Source: Pyrenula massariospora (taxonomy: Eukaryota; Ascomycota; Eurotiomycetes; Pyrenulales; Pyrenulaceae). From it: a DNA stretch of 64,000 nucleotides. The stretch lies in the NCBI GenBank assembly GCA_021030905.1, contig JAGFMI010000026.1, forward strand, positions 372,001-436,000, given 5' to 3'. The notes beneath the pieces are model-generated. The model did not search any database. It was not told where the DNA came from and saw only the letters and a program-made list of their open reading frames with translations. Shown piece by piece: positions 45,042-55,906 of this stretch; position 1 is the first letter of the stretch; each line of letters begins with the position of its first letter. A program made the translations under genes and the position numbers.

Positions 45042-47098
45042 TTACTGCAGGATTGGCCCGCACATTCCTGCCAGATTAAATCCAGTTGGCCGATGCGGAA
45101 AGGTTCTTGACTCGACCCATTTTCTCAAGGTCTCCTGCAGATGAAGCGCGGGTCTGCGAAGGTTGAAGAATTCGGGAGGCAGAGTCGATTCACCGGTGCC
45201 TTCCTCCACGAGCGCAGTTCTTAGTACATGCTCTAACCTTCTGGCCAGCGGCCATCGCCTCCCACACATATTGATCGCGTGCATCAACAGATCAAAATGC
45301 ACAGTCCTTTGAACTAACGCTCTTTGGGAGTAAACGATATAAAATCGAGCTGCAACGAAGATATAGTGAATGAACAAAGGTGAGATGAACTCTATGTCCC
45401 AATCTGTAATCTCTTTGATCAGATTTCCAATGTATTTTGTAGACGAAAGGCATCGTGCCAGACCCGCATCCCATAGGTCGCTATTCGAATCCTCACGCCA
45501 GACAAACTTGCCAACATAGTTGATTGTGGCCGCCTGAAATGCAACACGGGTGAGCACACTATTAGGGTCAAAGAAGACGTGCCCTTCCCAGTTTGTCTTA
45601 TAGGATTCCAACGGACTTGTTAGAGGGGCGCAGTCTTCTGTCAGTTGAAGCACAGTAGTAAAGGTAGTCTCACAAGAGACTCTTTCGCTCTGAGTGCGTT
45701 GGCGGACATCAGTCAAAGCAAGCGCACGGTCGACAGGGACTCGGATGGGAGACAGGCCGTATATGAGTAGCTTGATGAAGTCGGCATACGTAGGTGGAGG
45801 CTCTTCATCGTTGACTTCCCCGGTTTTGATTATGTGTTGAAGGGGATGACTAGTAGCGAAGGCCACGGCTTCTTCAGGAGGTGCAGCTCTAGATTCAACA
45901 GTATTGACCCAACACGGGCCAACATTCGCAGCCGCCGCGAGTCCTCTGCATGACCATATCGCCAAAGGTACATCCTCTGCGTCACTAGAGCCACCTTCGA
46001 GTGCCGGGCTTGTCGGATTGTAACCTTCTACTTCAAGATGTAGTACGATGCCTTTGGCAATGGACATCAAGCTCCAGAACTCGGTCATTCGACCATACCC
46101 ATAGTCTAGAACAAGAATAACAAGCAAAGCTTGCAAAGATTCAAGACTAGGGTCGCTCATTGCATGCATCACCACTTCCTGCCGTAGCCTTAGCCCTAGC
46201 GCTTTACGGCCCTCGTACCCTAGAGAGATCACCTGACGAGCATGACTGATTGTGATTGCAGCTATTGCCTTGAGAATCAGGTCATCAGGAGGATTTTCAG
46301 ATTCGCGCATGTTACTGAGCTTGAGCAGAACTACGTCCTTACGCAGGACAGGTAGCCACGTGTGGTATTCTCTGAACCTAATTTGCATGTCTCTCAGCAT
46401 GGCTGACGGCTAGATCTTTGTTTGACTTAAACTCACCAAGCTTCAACCCAGGATGACATGGTTGCGGGATTTAGGAAGTCAGATTCGGATGCCGGCGTGA
46501 AGGCGGGCTCAATCGGGCTACCGAAACTGGGCCGATGATCAGATACGCCAGGCATCTCTTGGATGGCGCAAGTGTTGGTGATCTCCATCTGCATATCCTC
46601 AGAGGTACTGTGGAATCCATTTGAGACAGTAAGTGGGGTCGTGGTAATGTCGTTTGAATTAGCTGCTGCTATTAGCGCGTCCATGGCCGTGGTGTGCGAT
46701 GCCAGTGGCGCTTGATTGCTCTTGAAACGCTCAACATCTTCCTCGAGAACCTCTACATAACATTGTCAACGGCATCAAAGAGGCCAATCCAGAGATGGTA
46801 CTTACTAATTCTTCTTTCTAGCTCGGAGACATAGCCTGCCCTTAGACCGTGCTTCCGCGGCGTTGGCACGTATTGACAGCGGATCCCTTTTGCCTTGCAG
46901 TTTCCGCATTTTGGTTTTCTGCGATCGCATCTTTTCCAACACGGTCAGAGACAGCAGCGTACAAAGAAAGATCGACTTGGATTACCTGGTCTTTCGCTGC
47001 CGACACAAAAAGCAGACAGTGGGACTTTCGTCATTGTTCGGAGAATCAGGCGGGCTTTGCGCACCATCTTCGTCGGCTTCGGAGGAATGGTCGCTCAT
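45042..47098 (-). CDS. Zn2Cys6 fungal transcription factor
   Basis: Four exons on the minus strand: 47098-46986, 46930-46806, 46752-46437, 46377-45042; introns 55, 53 and 59 bp; 1,890 nt, 629 aa. The binuclear zinc cluster is Cys29, 32, 39, 46, 49, 56 (CFLC-RQRKTR-CDRRKPKCGN-CKAKGIRC) and is split by the first intron after Cys32, so no single frame shows it. A basic linker and a short coiled coil (SELERRIKVLEEDVERFKS) for dimerisation follow, then an acidic/polar region and a long helical fungal regulatory domain (from FREYHTWLPVLRKDV on) with LALTDVRQ. Such proteins bind CGG-type sites and usually control nearby metabolic genes; here the candidates are the convergent transporter and the divergent SurE-like gene. 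Confidence 0.9.
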
Positions 47099-47995
47099 TG
47101 ACACGGGAGGGCTGTTTGCAACATTCAGAAAGGCATTTAATCGAGATCGCCAATGCAAGCATGGCTGCAGTCAAGAAGCATTCGATTGGGAGAGGGAGAG
47201 GGAGAGGACGGGGGAGCCGGGCGGGAAGACTTGGCAGCGGTGCCGAGATTTTGCCGGCCGGGGCGAGGGATCTCCTCGACGGTGACGGAGGAATGAATCT
47301 CACCATTCTTTACCGTGACTCTTTTGGAGGTTCGAAAGGACTAAAAGGAGAAGAGCTAGTGCTTTGGTATCCTATTCGCTGTCCACTCTCTAAGGTTCTG
47401 TTCGTCTGCTGCCTGTTTCCATTTGAGATCCGACTTAATCGAGACATCTACGATGTCATTAATTGTGAATGGACCAAAGTGAGCGCGGTCAACGACACTG
47501 AATAGCTACGGCATCATCAAAAAGCGCAACCATGGCATGCGGCTCTATGTCTTGAAATGGTAGGTGTTATTCTCTCCTTGCGTCAGGTCTTCCTCGCTTG
47601 CATGCCAACTCTCGGCACCCAATGATGACCCCCATGTGAATGTTCACCAAATCCAATGACGTCAAACAAAACACTGGGAAATCCTTTCCACAATCCTGCA
47701 CGTGGGCCATGTCTCTGGCCTGCAGGTGTTTGCATTTGGTCAAGACTATGATCTGCGTACTCGCTCCTTTGTGGGGTGTTCTAGAAGCAAAAATGTCAAC
47801 GCCCAATCAAGCACTGTGTTGCCCAATGCTCCGCAGGACAAGCGTTAGGCTTTCTCAGCGCGCCACTCATCAGGAACCACTTACATAAATATTCAAACCT
47901 TTCTTCTCTTAATACTATGTTTTGAAGTCTTCTACACTTAATTCCAAACAGCGCGTTCTTTACACACTCTGTACAGACAAAAAGTCTCTGCCAAG
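47099..47995. promoter_or_regulatory. Divergent intergenic region of the regulator and SurE-like gene
   Basis: 900 bases between divergent starts at 47098 and 47996. Small frames (such as an Arg/Gly-rich one near 47160-47290) are GA-rich chance translations. Must hold both promoters. Confidence 0.5.
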
Positions 47996-48934
47996 ATGCG
48001 CTTCTTACCTATCCTCTTGACCACCCTGCCAGCGGCTAGAGCTGTCAATGTTGTTCTTTCTAATGATGATGGCTGGGCTGAGGTTAATATTCGACGATTC
48101 TTCTACTCGCTCGTTAGTGCTCGTGAGCATGTCGTTCTCTCCGCTCCTGCAGATAACAAGTCTGGCACCGGCTCCACCGATCAGCCCGCTACTCCTCGAA
48201 CCGACCCATGCGAGTTCAATTCTTGTCCAGCGAACAGTCCAGCGGAAGGTTTCAACTCTTCTATGCCTTTGTTCAACTACGTTAACTCGTAAGCTTGTTC
48301 TGGAACCTATCTTGTGAATTTTCACTGATCCCTCAGCTATCCTGTGACGTCTATGCGCTACGGAATCCAAACTCTTTCTCCCATGTTCTTTGGTGGACCT
48401 CCAGCGATTGCGGTTGCCGGTCCCAATGTCGGCGCCAATCTGGGAGCGACGACGCAAATATCTGGCACGGTCGGCGCTGCCACAGAGGCCGCCAAAGAGG
48501 GAATTCCCGCCATCGCTTTCAGTGGCTCCACTGGCAGCCAGGTCGCGTGGAATATCACGCCAGTTCCGTTGTACGCAAACGTCTATGCTGATCTGTCAAC
48601 CAACGTTACGCAGACGCTCGTCGCATCTGGGGCTCCATACCTACCCTCTGGCATTTGGTTGAATGTCAATTACCCTGCGAGTACCGACACCTCCTGCAGC
48701 TCGGCGAATCAATTCAAGTTTGTGCTTTCAAGGATCAACACCAGCATTGCGGCGACAGATGTGGTAACGTGCAACAACGGCGGAAGACTACCTACGGAGT
48801 CTAGTGTTGTGGCTACGTCAGGATGCTATGCGAGTATCAGCGTGGGGGTTGCAACCACCAAGTTGGATGCAAACAAAACTGCTCAGGCAACTGTTCTGAA
48901 GAAGCTTGGCAGGATCTTGTCGTGCTTGCCATGA
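47996..48934 (+). CDS. Secreted SurE-like phosphatase/nucleotidase
   Basis: Two exons, 47996-48288 and 48337-48934, intron 48 bp; 891 nt, 296 aa. A short signal peptide (MRFLPILLTTLPAARA) leads into VNVVLSNDDGWAEVNIR, the SurE motif in which Asn23-Asp24-Asp25-Gly26 binds the divalent metal, then APADNKSGTGS, corresponding to the second conserved SurE loop. Later AGPNVGANLGATTQISGTVGA matches the SurE GPN-x(3)-N-x(5)-YSGTVGAA block, and IPAIAFSG follows it. Bacterial SurE enzymes remove phosphate from nucleoside 5'-monophosphates. Fungal secreted relatives are often annotated as acid phosphatases. Cys pairs and N-glycosylation sites fit an extracellular protein. Confidence 0.9.
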
Positions 48935-49749
48935 TACTGGATGATGTGGCGAAACATTTTCCTGATAACCTGGAAAGAATGTCTCGGCTTGTCTGTCATA
49001 GCTAGAAATTAATCGATCATGATGTTTTCGTTGACAGGCTTCTAGAGCTTTTGAAATCAAAATGCTACGATTCATAGATGATCGAAGGCTATGAAGTGGA
49101 AGGTCTGGAGAAAAGAATTCTGCTCAAGGCGATGCCCGAAATCAGATTCCTGATCCTTGCTCAAATATTACCAACGGCAATCTCGTTCAACGGTATTCGA
49201 CAACGACAGCTCTGCCCTTGTCCATCAGGAGGAGGCGCGGTTCACTCTAAATCTATAAGCCCTGCTGGATCGGCCCGTCGATGGGCTAAGATAGTAGAAT
49301 CATAGGGCGATTAGAATAGCCAAGGACCCGGGAATCTGGCTTTGAGACGTGGCTGCGATATGGCTACCCGGGGGCTTGCTGAGTTGGATACCGCGCAAAG
49401 GGGCAATGAATACTCGCCGAGACAAGAATCGGACAGCGGGCGGATCGCCAAGATAAGCCACCCGTTCACCTAAGACCGCTCCGCCTCGCATGTATATTCT
49501 CCTAAAAAGAGATTAAGGCTCTATGACTGTCTCAAGTCCACGGTTTCGTGGATGTTGGCTAAGCTTGTCGTAGTTTATTAGGTATTGACTCGGTAGATCT
49601 TGTCGATTGCGATGGTCGCGTTTGCGTCTGACCTCTCAAGCGTAAGTTAGAATAATCTTTTTCTAGCGGTCAAACGTGCGTTCTCTATCGATTGAATTAA
49701 TTTCTATCCGATCCTTTTAAATTCCATATGCTACATATGACTTTCTTTA
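48935..49749. other. Intergenic region, no gene seen
   Basis: 815 bases. AT-rich at the right end, directly before the signal-peptide-bearing gene at 49750. Confidence 0.55.
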
Positions 49750-51221
49750 ATGGCTACGATGATTCTCTTAGTGTTGTTCTTGCTCACGCTCACTTCGCCA
49801 GTGGTATCCTATACCTATTGGATTCATCAATCATGTGATCGCTATGCAGGACTATTCGTTCCTGCCTTCAACGATGCCCTGACCTGGGCGAGGTCAGCGA
49901 GTCAAAAATTGAATACAAGAGACCCTCTACAACTGCCGCACTTTCATCTTCTTTTCACGCCACCACAAGATCCCCGGTATGAGGAGCATATCGAAACCGT
50001 CAAGCGCAAGTGCCAGCCTCTGTCCGAGTCTTTCTAGCTGTCTAATGGATCCTAGGCGTCCTGGGGGAACCTGATGGTGACGCTGGCTTGTCGAACATGG
50101 TACCTGAGCCAACGCATAATCGCGCTCAGTCGAATTATCGTATCTATTGTGACAACGACCCGCGCGATCCACCAACTCGTAATGCAAGATGGACACTGAG
50201 AAGAGCTCCTCCAAGGTGCCTTGGATGCCTGCCGTCCTTTCTCAGACCGAATCGGGAACGCCCCCCGAGAGAGAGAGCTCGCCGAGGTCAACAATACAGA
50301 GAATGGGAGGACCGAGTGAACGGAATGACGACCACCACATCACGAAGCTGCCAAGACCCAAGGGTAGCAGCAGAAACATACACGGACATGATACCTGGAC
50401 TACCGGATGGGCAGAATCCTTTGAGAGCCACAATCACGGTGCATCATTACCCTTCTGAACATCTTAAATCAATCTCTGACTAGTTGGTTTTCTGTGCTAG
50501 TTTTGCAATTGGTTTTTCGATTATGTGAGGATAGTTACCCTTGACGACCTCCGTGACAATCGAGACTTAACAAGACTGGTCTCTACCGATGAAGGCATTG
50601 TAGCGATCGAATACTTTTCGCTTATTGCTCCCTTTATCATCTTACACGAGGTTCGCTATCGACAGTAATTGCACCCACTATAACTTTCATACTGATCACC
50701 CGATTTTAGCTGCACCATCTACCACCCTGGCGCCGTACGTCGCTCCCTGTACCGCTTAATGTGCGAAAATGCTATCATCAAGCTTAATCTTTATCAAGCC
50801 CCTCTAGACATTTCATCTGCACTTGTATTTTCCCTTCACACCTGGCCCGATGCTGATCCTGATACGTGTAGTGGACGATGTGCACGTGCCTGGCACGGAG
50901 CGAAGAGCCTTCCGCTGGCTCGACCTTATAGCTCTCAATCCCGATGCTGGTACCCGAAATGTGCAGAATTATGTCTACTACTGTCTGCTGGCTCGTCTCG
51001 TGGACAAGGGTTATCACCTTCGCCGCGACACTGCTGGAGCGCTGGCTGGGCAACTTGAACGCGTTCGTGGTGTTCTGGGTATGATGGAGACAATCGCCGA
51101 AACGCAAGAGAGGGATGTCAATAGGAAAGGGCTGCCGGCCGGTGTGGACCAGGCTGATCTGAATGAACGTCACACGAACAATTCGACGGTGGACGAGTTT
51201 ATCCAGAGTTTGAGACCATGA
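49750..51221 (+). CDS. Secreted zinc-metalloprotease-like protein (deuterolysin/Lys-specific type)
   Basis: Starts with a clear signal peptide (MATMILLVLFLLTLTSPVVS) and then YTYWIHQSCDRYAG, the typical N-terminus of fungal metalloprotease-like proteins. Proposed exons: 49750-49998, 50109-50438, 50501-50650, 50710 onwards, ending at the stop 51219-51221. The first junction is the least certain. Joining at 50438/50501 gives ATITFCNWFFDY, and joining at 50650/50710 turns LHE plus LHH into HELHH, the HExxH zinc site. For the next intron two choices keep frame: 50735-50871 (367 aa) or 50761-50807 (397 aa). YRIYCDND, and RNVQNYVYYCLLARLVDKG near the end, are further family blocks. Related proteins are M35-like, secreted and often expanded in plant-associated fungi. 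A partial relative sits at 8290-9035. Confidence 0.65.
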
Positions 51222-51890
51222 GTAAGATATAGGCCGCTCTCTTGCGTTTTTCATTGCAACTGACGATAAATGCAGGCAAGAATATATGGTATTGCTTTAT
51301 ATTGCTTGGAATGCACTTTCGCAATGAGTTGCCTCTGGATCTATAACGGAGGGTAGCCCTGGTCGAAGCCCTTAACCAAAGGAGAGACCGATTTGGAGAT
51401 ATCCCTCGGGCAATGAAGCTGTGTTTCACCACGATTTCAACATCGACTCCAAACTAAGTACTGCGTTTCTGTTTCCTCCGCAGCTCATGAATAAGGTACG
51501 CCATTGAAAATGTCAAAGTGTCGCTCACCTCTGATGCACCGTAGACGCGTTGGCAGGTCGATTCTTCATTGTTTGACGTGGTTGTACCTGTGGTGATCAG
51601 CTCTGGGTTGCCCAGCTAGGTCGTTCTTCTGAGATGGAATTTGCAGCTCCTCCACAACAGAAAGCTTTGCTTTTGCGGGAAGCTGGCTGTGTCTTGGCAA
51701 ATAAAACACTGAGAACGATCTAATGAACACAACGTCAATCACTTCATTTTCGCATAGGGTCATGTAGCTCTGGTCCTCAACGGTGCCCCTAGTTGGTGAT
51801 TCACGGTCGCTCAAAGCGCCACATGTCTTTTAGATTCGTAAATGAAGGAGTATAAGTATCATACTCGAAAGTAGCCGTTCAAGATTGATC
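51222..51890. other. Intergenic region between convergent genes
   Basis: 670 bases, no supported gene. Separates the metalloprotease-like gene and the CENP-L-like gene. Confidence 0.55.
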
Positions 51891-52880
51891 TCAACTATCT
51901 TCTGAGGCCTCTTCAACAAGCGACTCTAGTAAGTCTGAATTTGCTTGCTCAGCAGCCGGAATGCATTCCGTGCCTACGACACCATCAAGGACCTTCGAGA
52001 ATAGCTTAACTTTGCCTTCGGCAGAAATGACGAAAGCTGCGCAACCGATCTTGGAGACCCTGATCAGCTGTCTGTCATCGCCGATCCCAGGTCTAGGCAG
52101 TTGTAGCCCTGTCTGTTTGTCAAGGTAATCCGCGAACGACTCGATAAGCGCTATGCCTGGGCTTTGCGTAGGTCTATGGTCCCCTGAGATTTGAATATTC
52201 ATAATATCCGTGACTGCTTCAAGAGAGACGCTCATTTCCATGGTTTTTAACTGAGGCGCAACAGGGGTACCAAATCCATAAGACAGCTTGACGTCTTTAA
52301 CAATCGTCAATAAAAGATCAGACCGAGCCGTATCTTCCGCCACCGAGCCTATGGCACTTAGATAGTCTGCAAGGATCTTGTATAGGAAAGACGTCGAAAG
52401 TTTGGAAGGCTCTGGAGTGATATGGAAAGTATCGCGGAGAAACTCGAAGACTCGTCTTGAAAGGTGATTCGGCATGCGTACCAGACACAGCGGTAGAGCA
52501 ACATTGTTCACATCATCCCGAGAACGGTGCTGAGGATCTACGCTTCGGCGACAGAGGGCTGCCTTATAGACTGCGCGCTCATAGGCCAATGTGAAGATTA
52601 GACCTTCGACAGGGCACCCATCAGACTCATCTTCCTCAAGTTTGTCAACAGTGACGGTTTGTAGACCGCCAATGCGATCTGAGTCTGAGCCTGGGTCATC
52701 GTATTCCTGCGTCTTTCGTTTTTTCTCCTCTAGAAAGGACTTGAGGTTTCGGGCAAGTGCATTGGTTGCAGCCTGATTGGTGAGGAGGTTTCGGTACCTG
52801 GTATCGCATTTGAGCTTCGATGGCACTCGATGTAGAGTCCATGAGGTGTCATAGAGACACGAAGGCCTTGCAGCTGCCAT
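51891..52880 (-). CDS. Probable CENP-L/Fta1 inner-kinetochore subunit
   Basis: 329 aa, one exon. It begins MAAARPSCLYDTSWTLHRVP; the LYNTSWTLHRLSPL-like opening is what I remember of fungal Fta1/CENP-L (Sim4 complex, partner of CENP-N). The middle has an acidic patch (near residues 60-85), GLIFTLAYERAVYKAALC and a conserved-looking VALPLCLVRMPNHLSRRVFE with a following DTFHI turn; the end is IRVSKIGCAAFVISAEGKVK. No enzyme motif, signal peptide or membrane span. If right, the protein sits at the centromere and helps anchor the kinetochore to CENP-A chromatin. The identification rests on the N-terminal motif and overall length, so it is moderate; otherwise a conserved nuclear protein. Confidence 0.55.
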   Translation of the reverse strand: MAAARPSCLYDTSWTLHRVPSKLKCDTRYRNLLTNQAATNALARNLKSFLEEKKRKTQEYDDPGSDSDRIGGLQTVTVDKLEEDESDGCPVEGLIFTLAYERAVYKAALCRRSVDPQHRSRDDVNNVALPLCLVRMPNHLSRRVFEFLRDTFHITPEPSKLSTSFLYKILADYLSAIGSVAEDTARSDLLLTIVKDVKLSYGFGTPVAPQLKTMEMSVSLEAVTDIMNIQISGDHRPTQSPGIALIESFADYLDKQTGLQLPRPGIGDDRQLIRVSKIGCAAFVISAEGKVKLFSKVLDGVVGTECIPAAEQANSDLLESLVEEASEDS

Positions 52881-53137
52881 CTCAGAAGGCTAAAGATCCC
52901 GAGATCAATTTTTCCAGCTGAAGTTGATGTGCCTAGTAGGTATTCATAACGTGGGGACGCGTCGCGTCGCGTAACTCGCAACGCGTGGGCCAGGCTTGGC
53001 ATTCTCACCTGGCAACATCTCGGCTGGGGAAATCATTAATGCGGCGATTGCTTCGCGACAAAATGCTTGCCCCAGCCGTTAATGATAAATCGTTCTCATG
53101 CGTCCGCGATTTCTTCTTTGAGAATGCACTTTTCACC

Positions 53138-55248
53138 CTATACCTTTCCTTCAGTGGCATTGGGACTCGCATTCTCGCAGAGAGTCAGACTATGCTGTCT
53201 CTTATGAACGAGTTTTAGGATTGAGTTGACATCGATCCTGTCAGGCTTGATCATTCCCAATTGTTGGGCCATGTGAACAATGATCCTGATGTCACGCCCA
53301 CTGAGATTATCACCTGCCTGAGTGAGTCTTTCGAGATTCTCATCATCAATGTTTGAGTGCCGTTGAAGGCGGAAGCGCCAGATGGCTCTCCTCTGGTCGT
53401 TACGTAGCCCATCATACTGAATCGCGAGATGTACGCGGCTCATTATTGCCCTGTCGAAATCGCCTACGCGATTGGTGGATAGAAATATGATGCCGGACGT
53501 GTATTCAATCTGTTGAAGGAAGACTTCACCAGTCAGCATCTGTCAGCCGTTGTGAGACGAGGGATCATACTCGTCACTGTTTCATTTCTTTTCATATCTC
53601 CAACGATATCTCTTCTGGCGAGAAACACATCTGCTTCATCTAGTAAGAACATAGCCTTCCAGCGCTGAGACCAATGCAGGGCATCTCTTAGATTTCGCTC
53701 CAGCGACTTATTCTTGCTCAACTCTCCCGACGTGGTTGCGTATAGCGGCTTCTGAGTGAAATGGGCCAAAGCTTGAGCGGTGAATGTCTTTCCGGTGCCG
53801 GGCGCCCCATGAAGCAGAAATATCAGCCCATTTCCCTTTCCCGGAATCACATCGTTCCCTTCAGCTACAATTTCCTTTTGATGAGCTATTATCAGATCTC
53901 GCAGGAAATGTTTACTGTCCGCTTCGATTTGGAGCTCTTCAAAGGCTCTTTCAGACCATTGTATCTCATGAATTTGGCTAACTTGGAAGTAGGCCCATAT
54001 TTTTTCGTCTAGGGCAAACCCAGGTAAGCGCGCAGGAGCAATTAGAGCAAGTTCATTAGACAAAACAAAGTCGCCTTTGGTCTTGAGGTTTGCAATTTCA
54101 CTGGCTGGGAACGTATTTTCGTACGGGTTGATCTCTAGGAAGGCTGTTTGATCGACAATAATTTCGCCTCGAACCTGGAGAGACTGTCAGAAAGGTACAA
54201 GCTTCACTTAGGCAAAGGCTTACTGGATATGCCTTGAACTCTTGTCGTCGCGCTTCATATATATATACTCGGTACGTAGTGTAGCATGGCATGTCCTTCT
54301 CTGGAAATAATAAGGGATCGTTTGTGAACGCGATTGCGTTGTAGCGGGAATGATGGTGCTGAGGTTTTCTAATGATGTCCCACCATCTATGCCCATCCTT
54401 GATCTTCTCATCCCGAAATTTCTCCCAATCTTGACGAGCTTGCAGCGGGATCCAGTCCAGAGTGCTGATTCGTTTAGTACCATCAAAATATTGACAAGGA
54501 TATTCCACCGAACGTGAATATGATATGGTCGAGTCAGAGTACTGAATCTGTCGAGCTAAAAACTGTTTAGTGGCATCTCGAAAACAACGAGAGCGAAACC
54601 CTTTAACGAACCGTGGATCAGGAAAAGCTGGTTTTGGACATCCTCCTTTGGCACCGGCGTATACCGTATATCTACGATTTGATAACAATCCTCGTAATGG
54701 CCAAGGTCTCTCTGGATTACATATTGCCCCGGGACGAAGCATGTCCATAGCTTGGAGAAGGATGTTTCAACAGAGAAGTCCTGTGCTGATTCAAAAGCTT
54801 CGACCTCGTCCCCTAATTGGTCGTAGATGAATTTGAGAATATGTCGAGCGTGCTTACTCTCCTGTGAGCTGCCACCGGCCTTTGCTGCAGCATTTGCGAT
54901 CTCTTTATGTCGGTGTATTAGAGAATGATAAGGATATCCAAATTTCATGGGAGAAGGTTCCAAGGCTGTTTCGGGATAACCTTCGAGGGCTGATCGAAGC
55001 AACGCTTGTAACGGCTCCGAAATAACTTCCACATATCCCTCTCTTTGTTGGAGCTTGCCAGACACATCGAAAGTGTCATGGACCGTAAGAATTCCGTTAT
55101 TCTGGGTTTCCTCCTGTGGTCTTACCGTGGCAACATGTTTGCGCTTAGTGCCATCAGTCATGATACGCTCCACAATACGCATCAACCGAACATCTCGGAG
55201 CCTCTCCCATTCTTCGGATTTCAGAGACCAGACAGGCCTGCTAGCCAT
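53138..55248 (-). CDS. AAA-family ATPase with fungal N-terminal domain
   Basis: Four exons on the minus strand: 55248-54612, 54555-54224, 54174-53571, 53523-53138; introns 56, 49 and 47 bp; 1,959 nt, 652 aa. The first 350 residues form the domain common to many fungal AAA ATPases (FVPGQYVIQRDLGHYEDCYQ, later CQYFDGTKRISTLDWIPLQ and VRGEIIVDQTAFLE). The ATPase core has Walker A GAPGTGKT (446-453), Walker B AMFLLDEADVFLARR (about 497-510), sensor 1 near Asn542 (FLSTNR) and an arginine in MSRVH. The 56-bp intron removes what otherwise looks like a frameshift near 54560-54610, and an acceptor at 53524 gives RNETVTIFLQQIEY, matching the family. Function unknown; paralogues are numerous in filamentous fungi. 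Divergent from the 819-aa membrane protein. Confidence 0.88.
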
Positions 55249-55906
55249 GATTGAAGTTATTGGCTGGTTGGCTGAAACAGCATTTTGGTGTTAAGGGAAA
55301 GAGTTTTTAAAACCTTGACTGTCTGTCACCCTTTGTTGACCCAGAGCTGGGAAGCCAGTAGTCCATGATGACGAAAAATTTTAAGCTTCAGGCCGTTATT
55401 CTACTGTGGCTGGACGACAATCAAGGGTCCTTGTAGTTCGACGGAGAATGTCTTCCATCTTGACCGCCTTAATAGTTGACCGCCTTAATAGCTATAAGGC
55501 TCTAAACGGTGAAACAGCTGCTGTTTACCGTCTCGAACCCTGGCTTCTGCTGTTGGCGGAGGAAAAGGGTCATAAAAGGCTGACAGGGTGCAACATCGGT
55601 TATGCACACAGCCTTTCCACCCCTGAAATAGCTCACGGCCGGTAGTCACTTGAGTCGCTGATCAGCGGGCGAACATTGAACCTACACCAGTTAGCTCGGC
55701 GCTATTGGGACCCTTATCAGAATCCTTTGAGAGCCTCAGGTGTGTCGTGCTAGGCAGCTGCATGAGGCTGAGCGACCCGCACGCTTGACATCTGAAGCGC
55801 GATCGTTGGACTTTCTGCTTGCTCGCGGCCGCGGCATGTATATACATCTCTTCCACCCTAAGAATGGAAGGGTTGTAAGGATAGCAGCAGTCGCTCCCCA
55901 TCAAGC
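55249..55906. promoter_or_regulatory. Divergent intergenic region with a 16-bp tandem repeat
   Basis: 658 bases between the AAA ATPase start (55248, minus) and the 819-aa frame (55907, plus). Contains two exact tandem copies of a 16-bp word at 55460-55491. A 5' exon of the plus-strand gene could lie here. Confidence 0.45.
55460..55491 (+). repeat. Exact tandem duplication of 16 bp
   Basis: The word TTGACCGCCTTAATAG occurs twice in direct succession (55460-55475 and 55476-55491) in the divergent region of the ATPase and the membrane protein. It may be a simple slippage copy or a doubled regulatory site. Confidence 0.7.

Noticed and set aside
47160-47505. Arg/Gly-rich plus-strand open frame
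   Set aside because: Comes from a GA-repeat stretch in the divergent promoter region; no domain and poor codon use.
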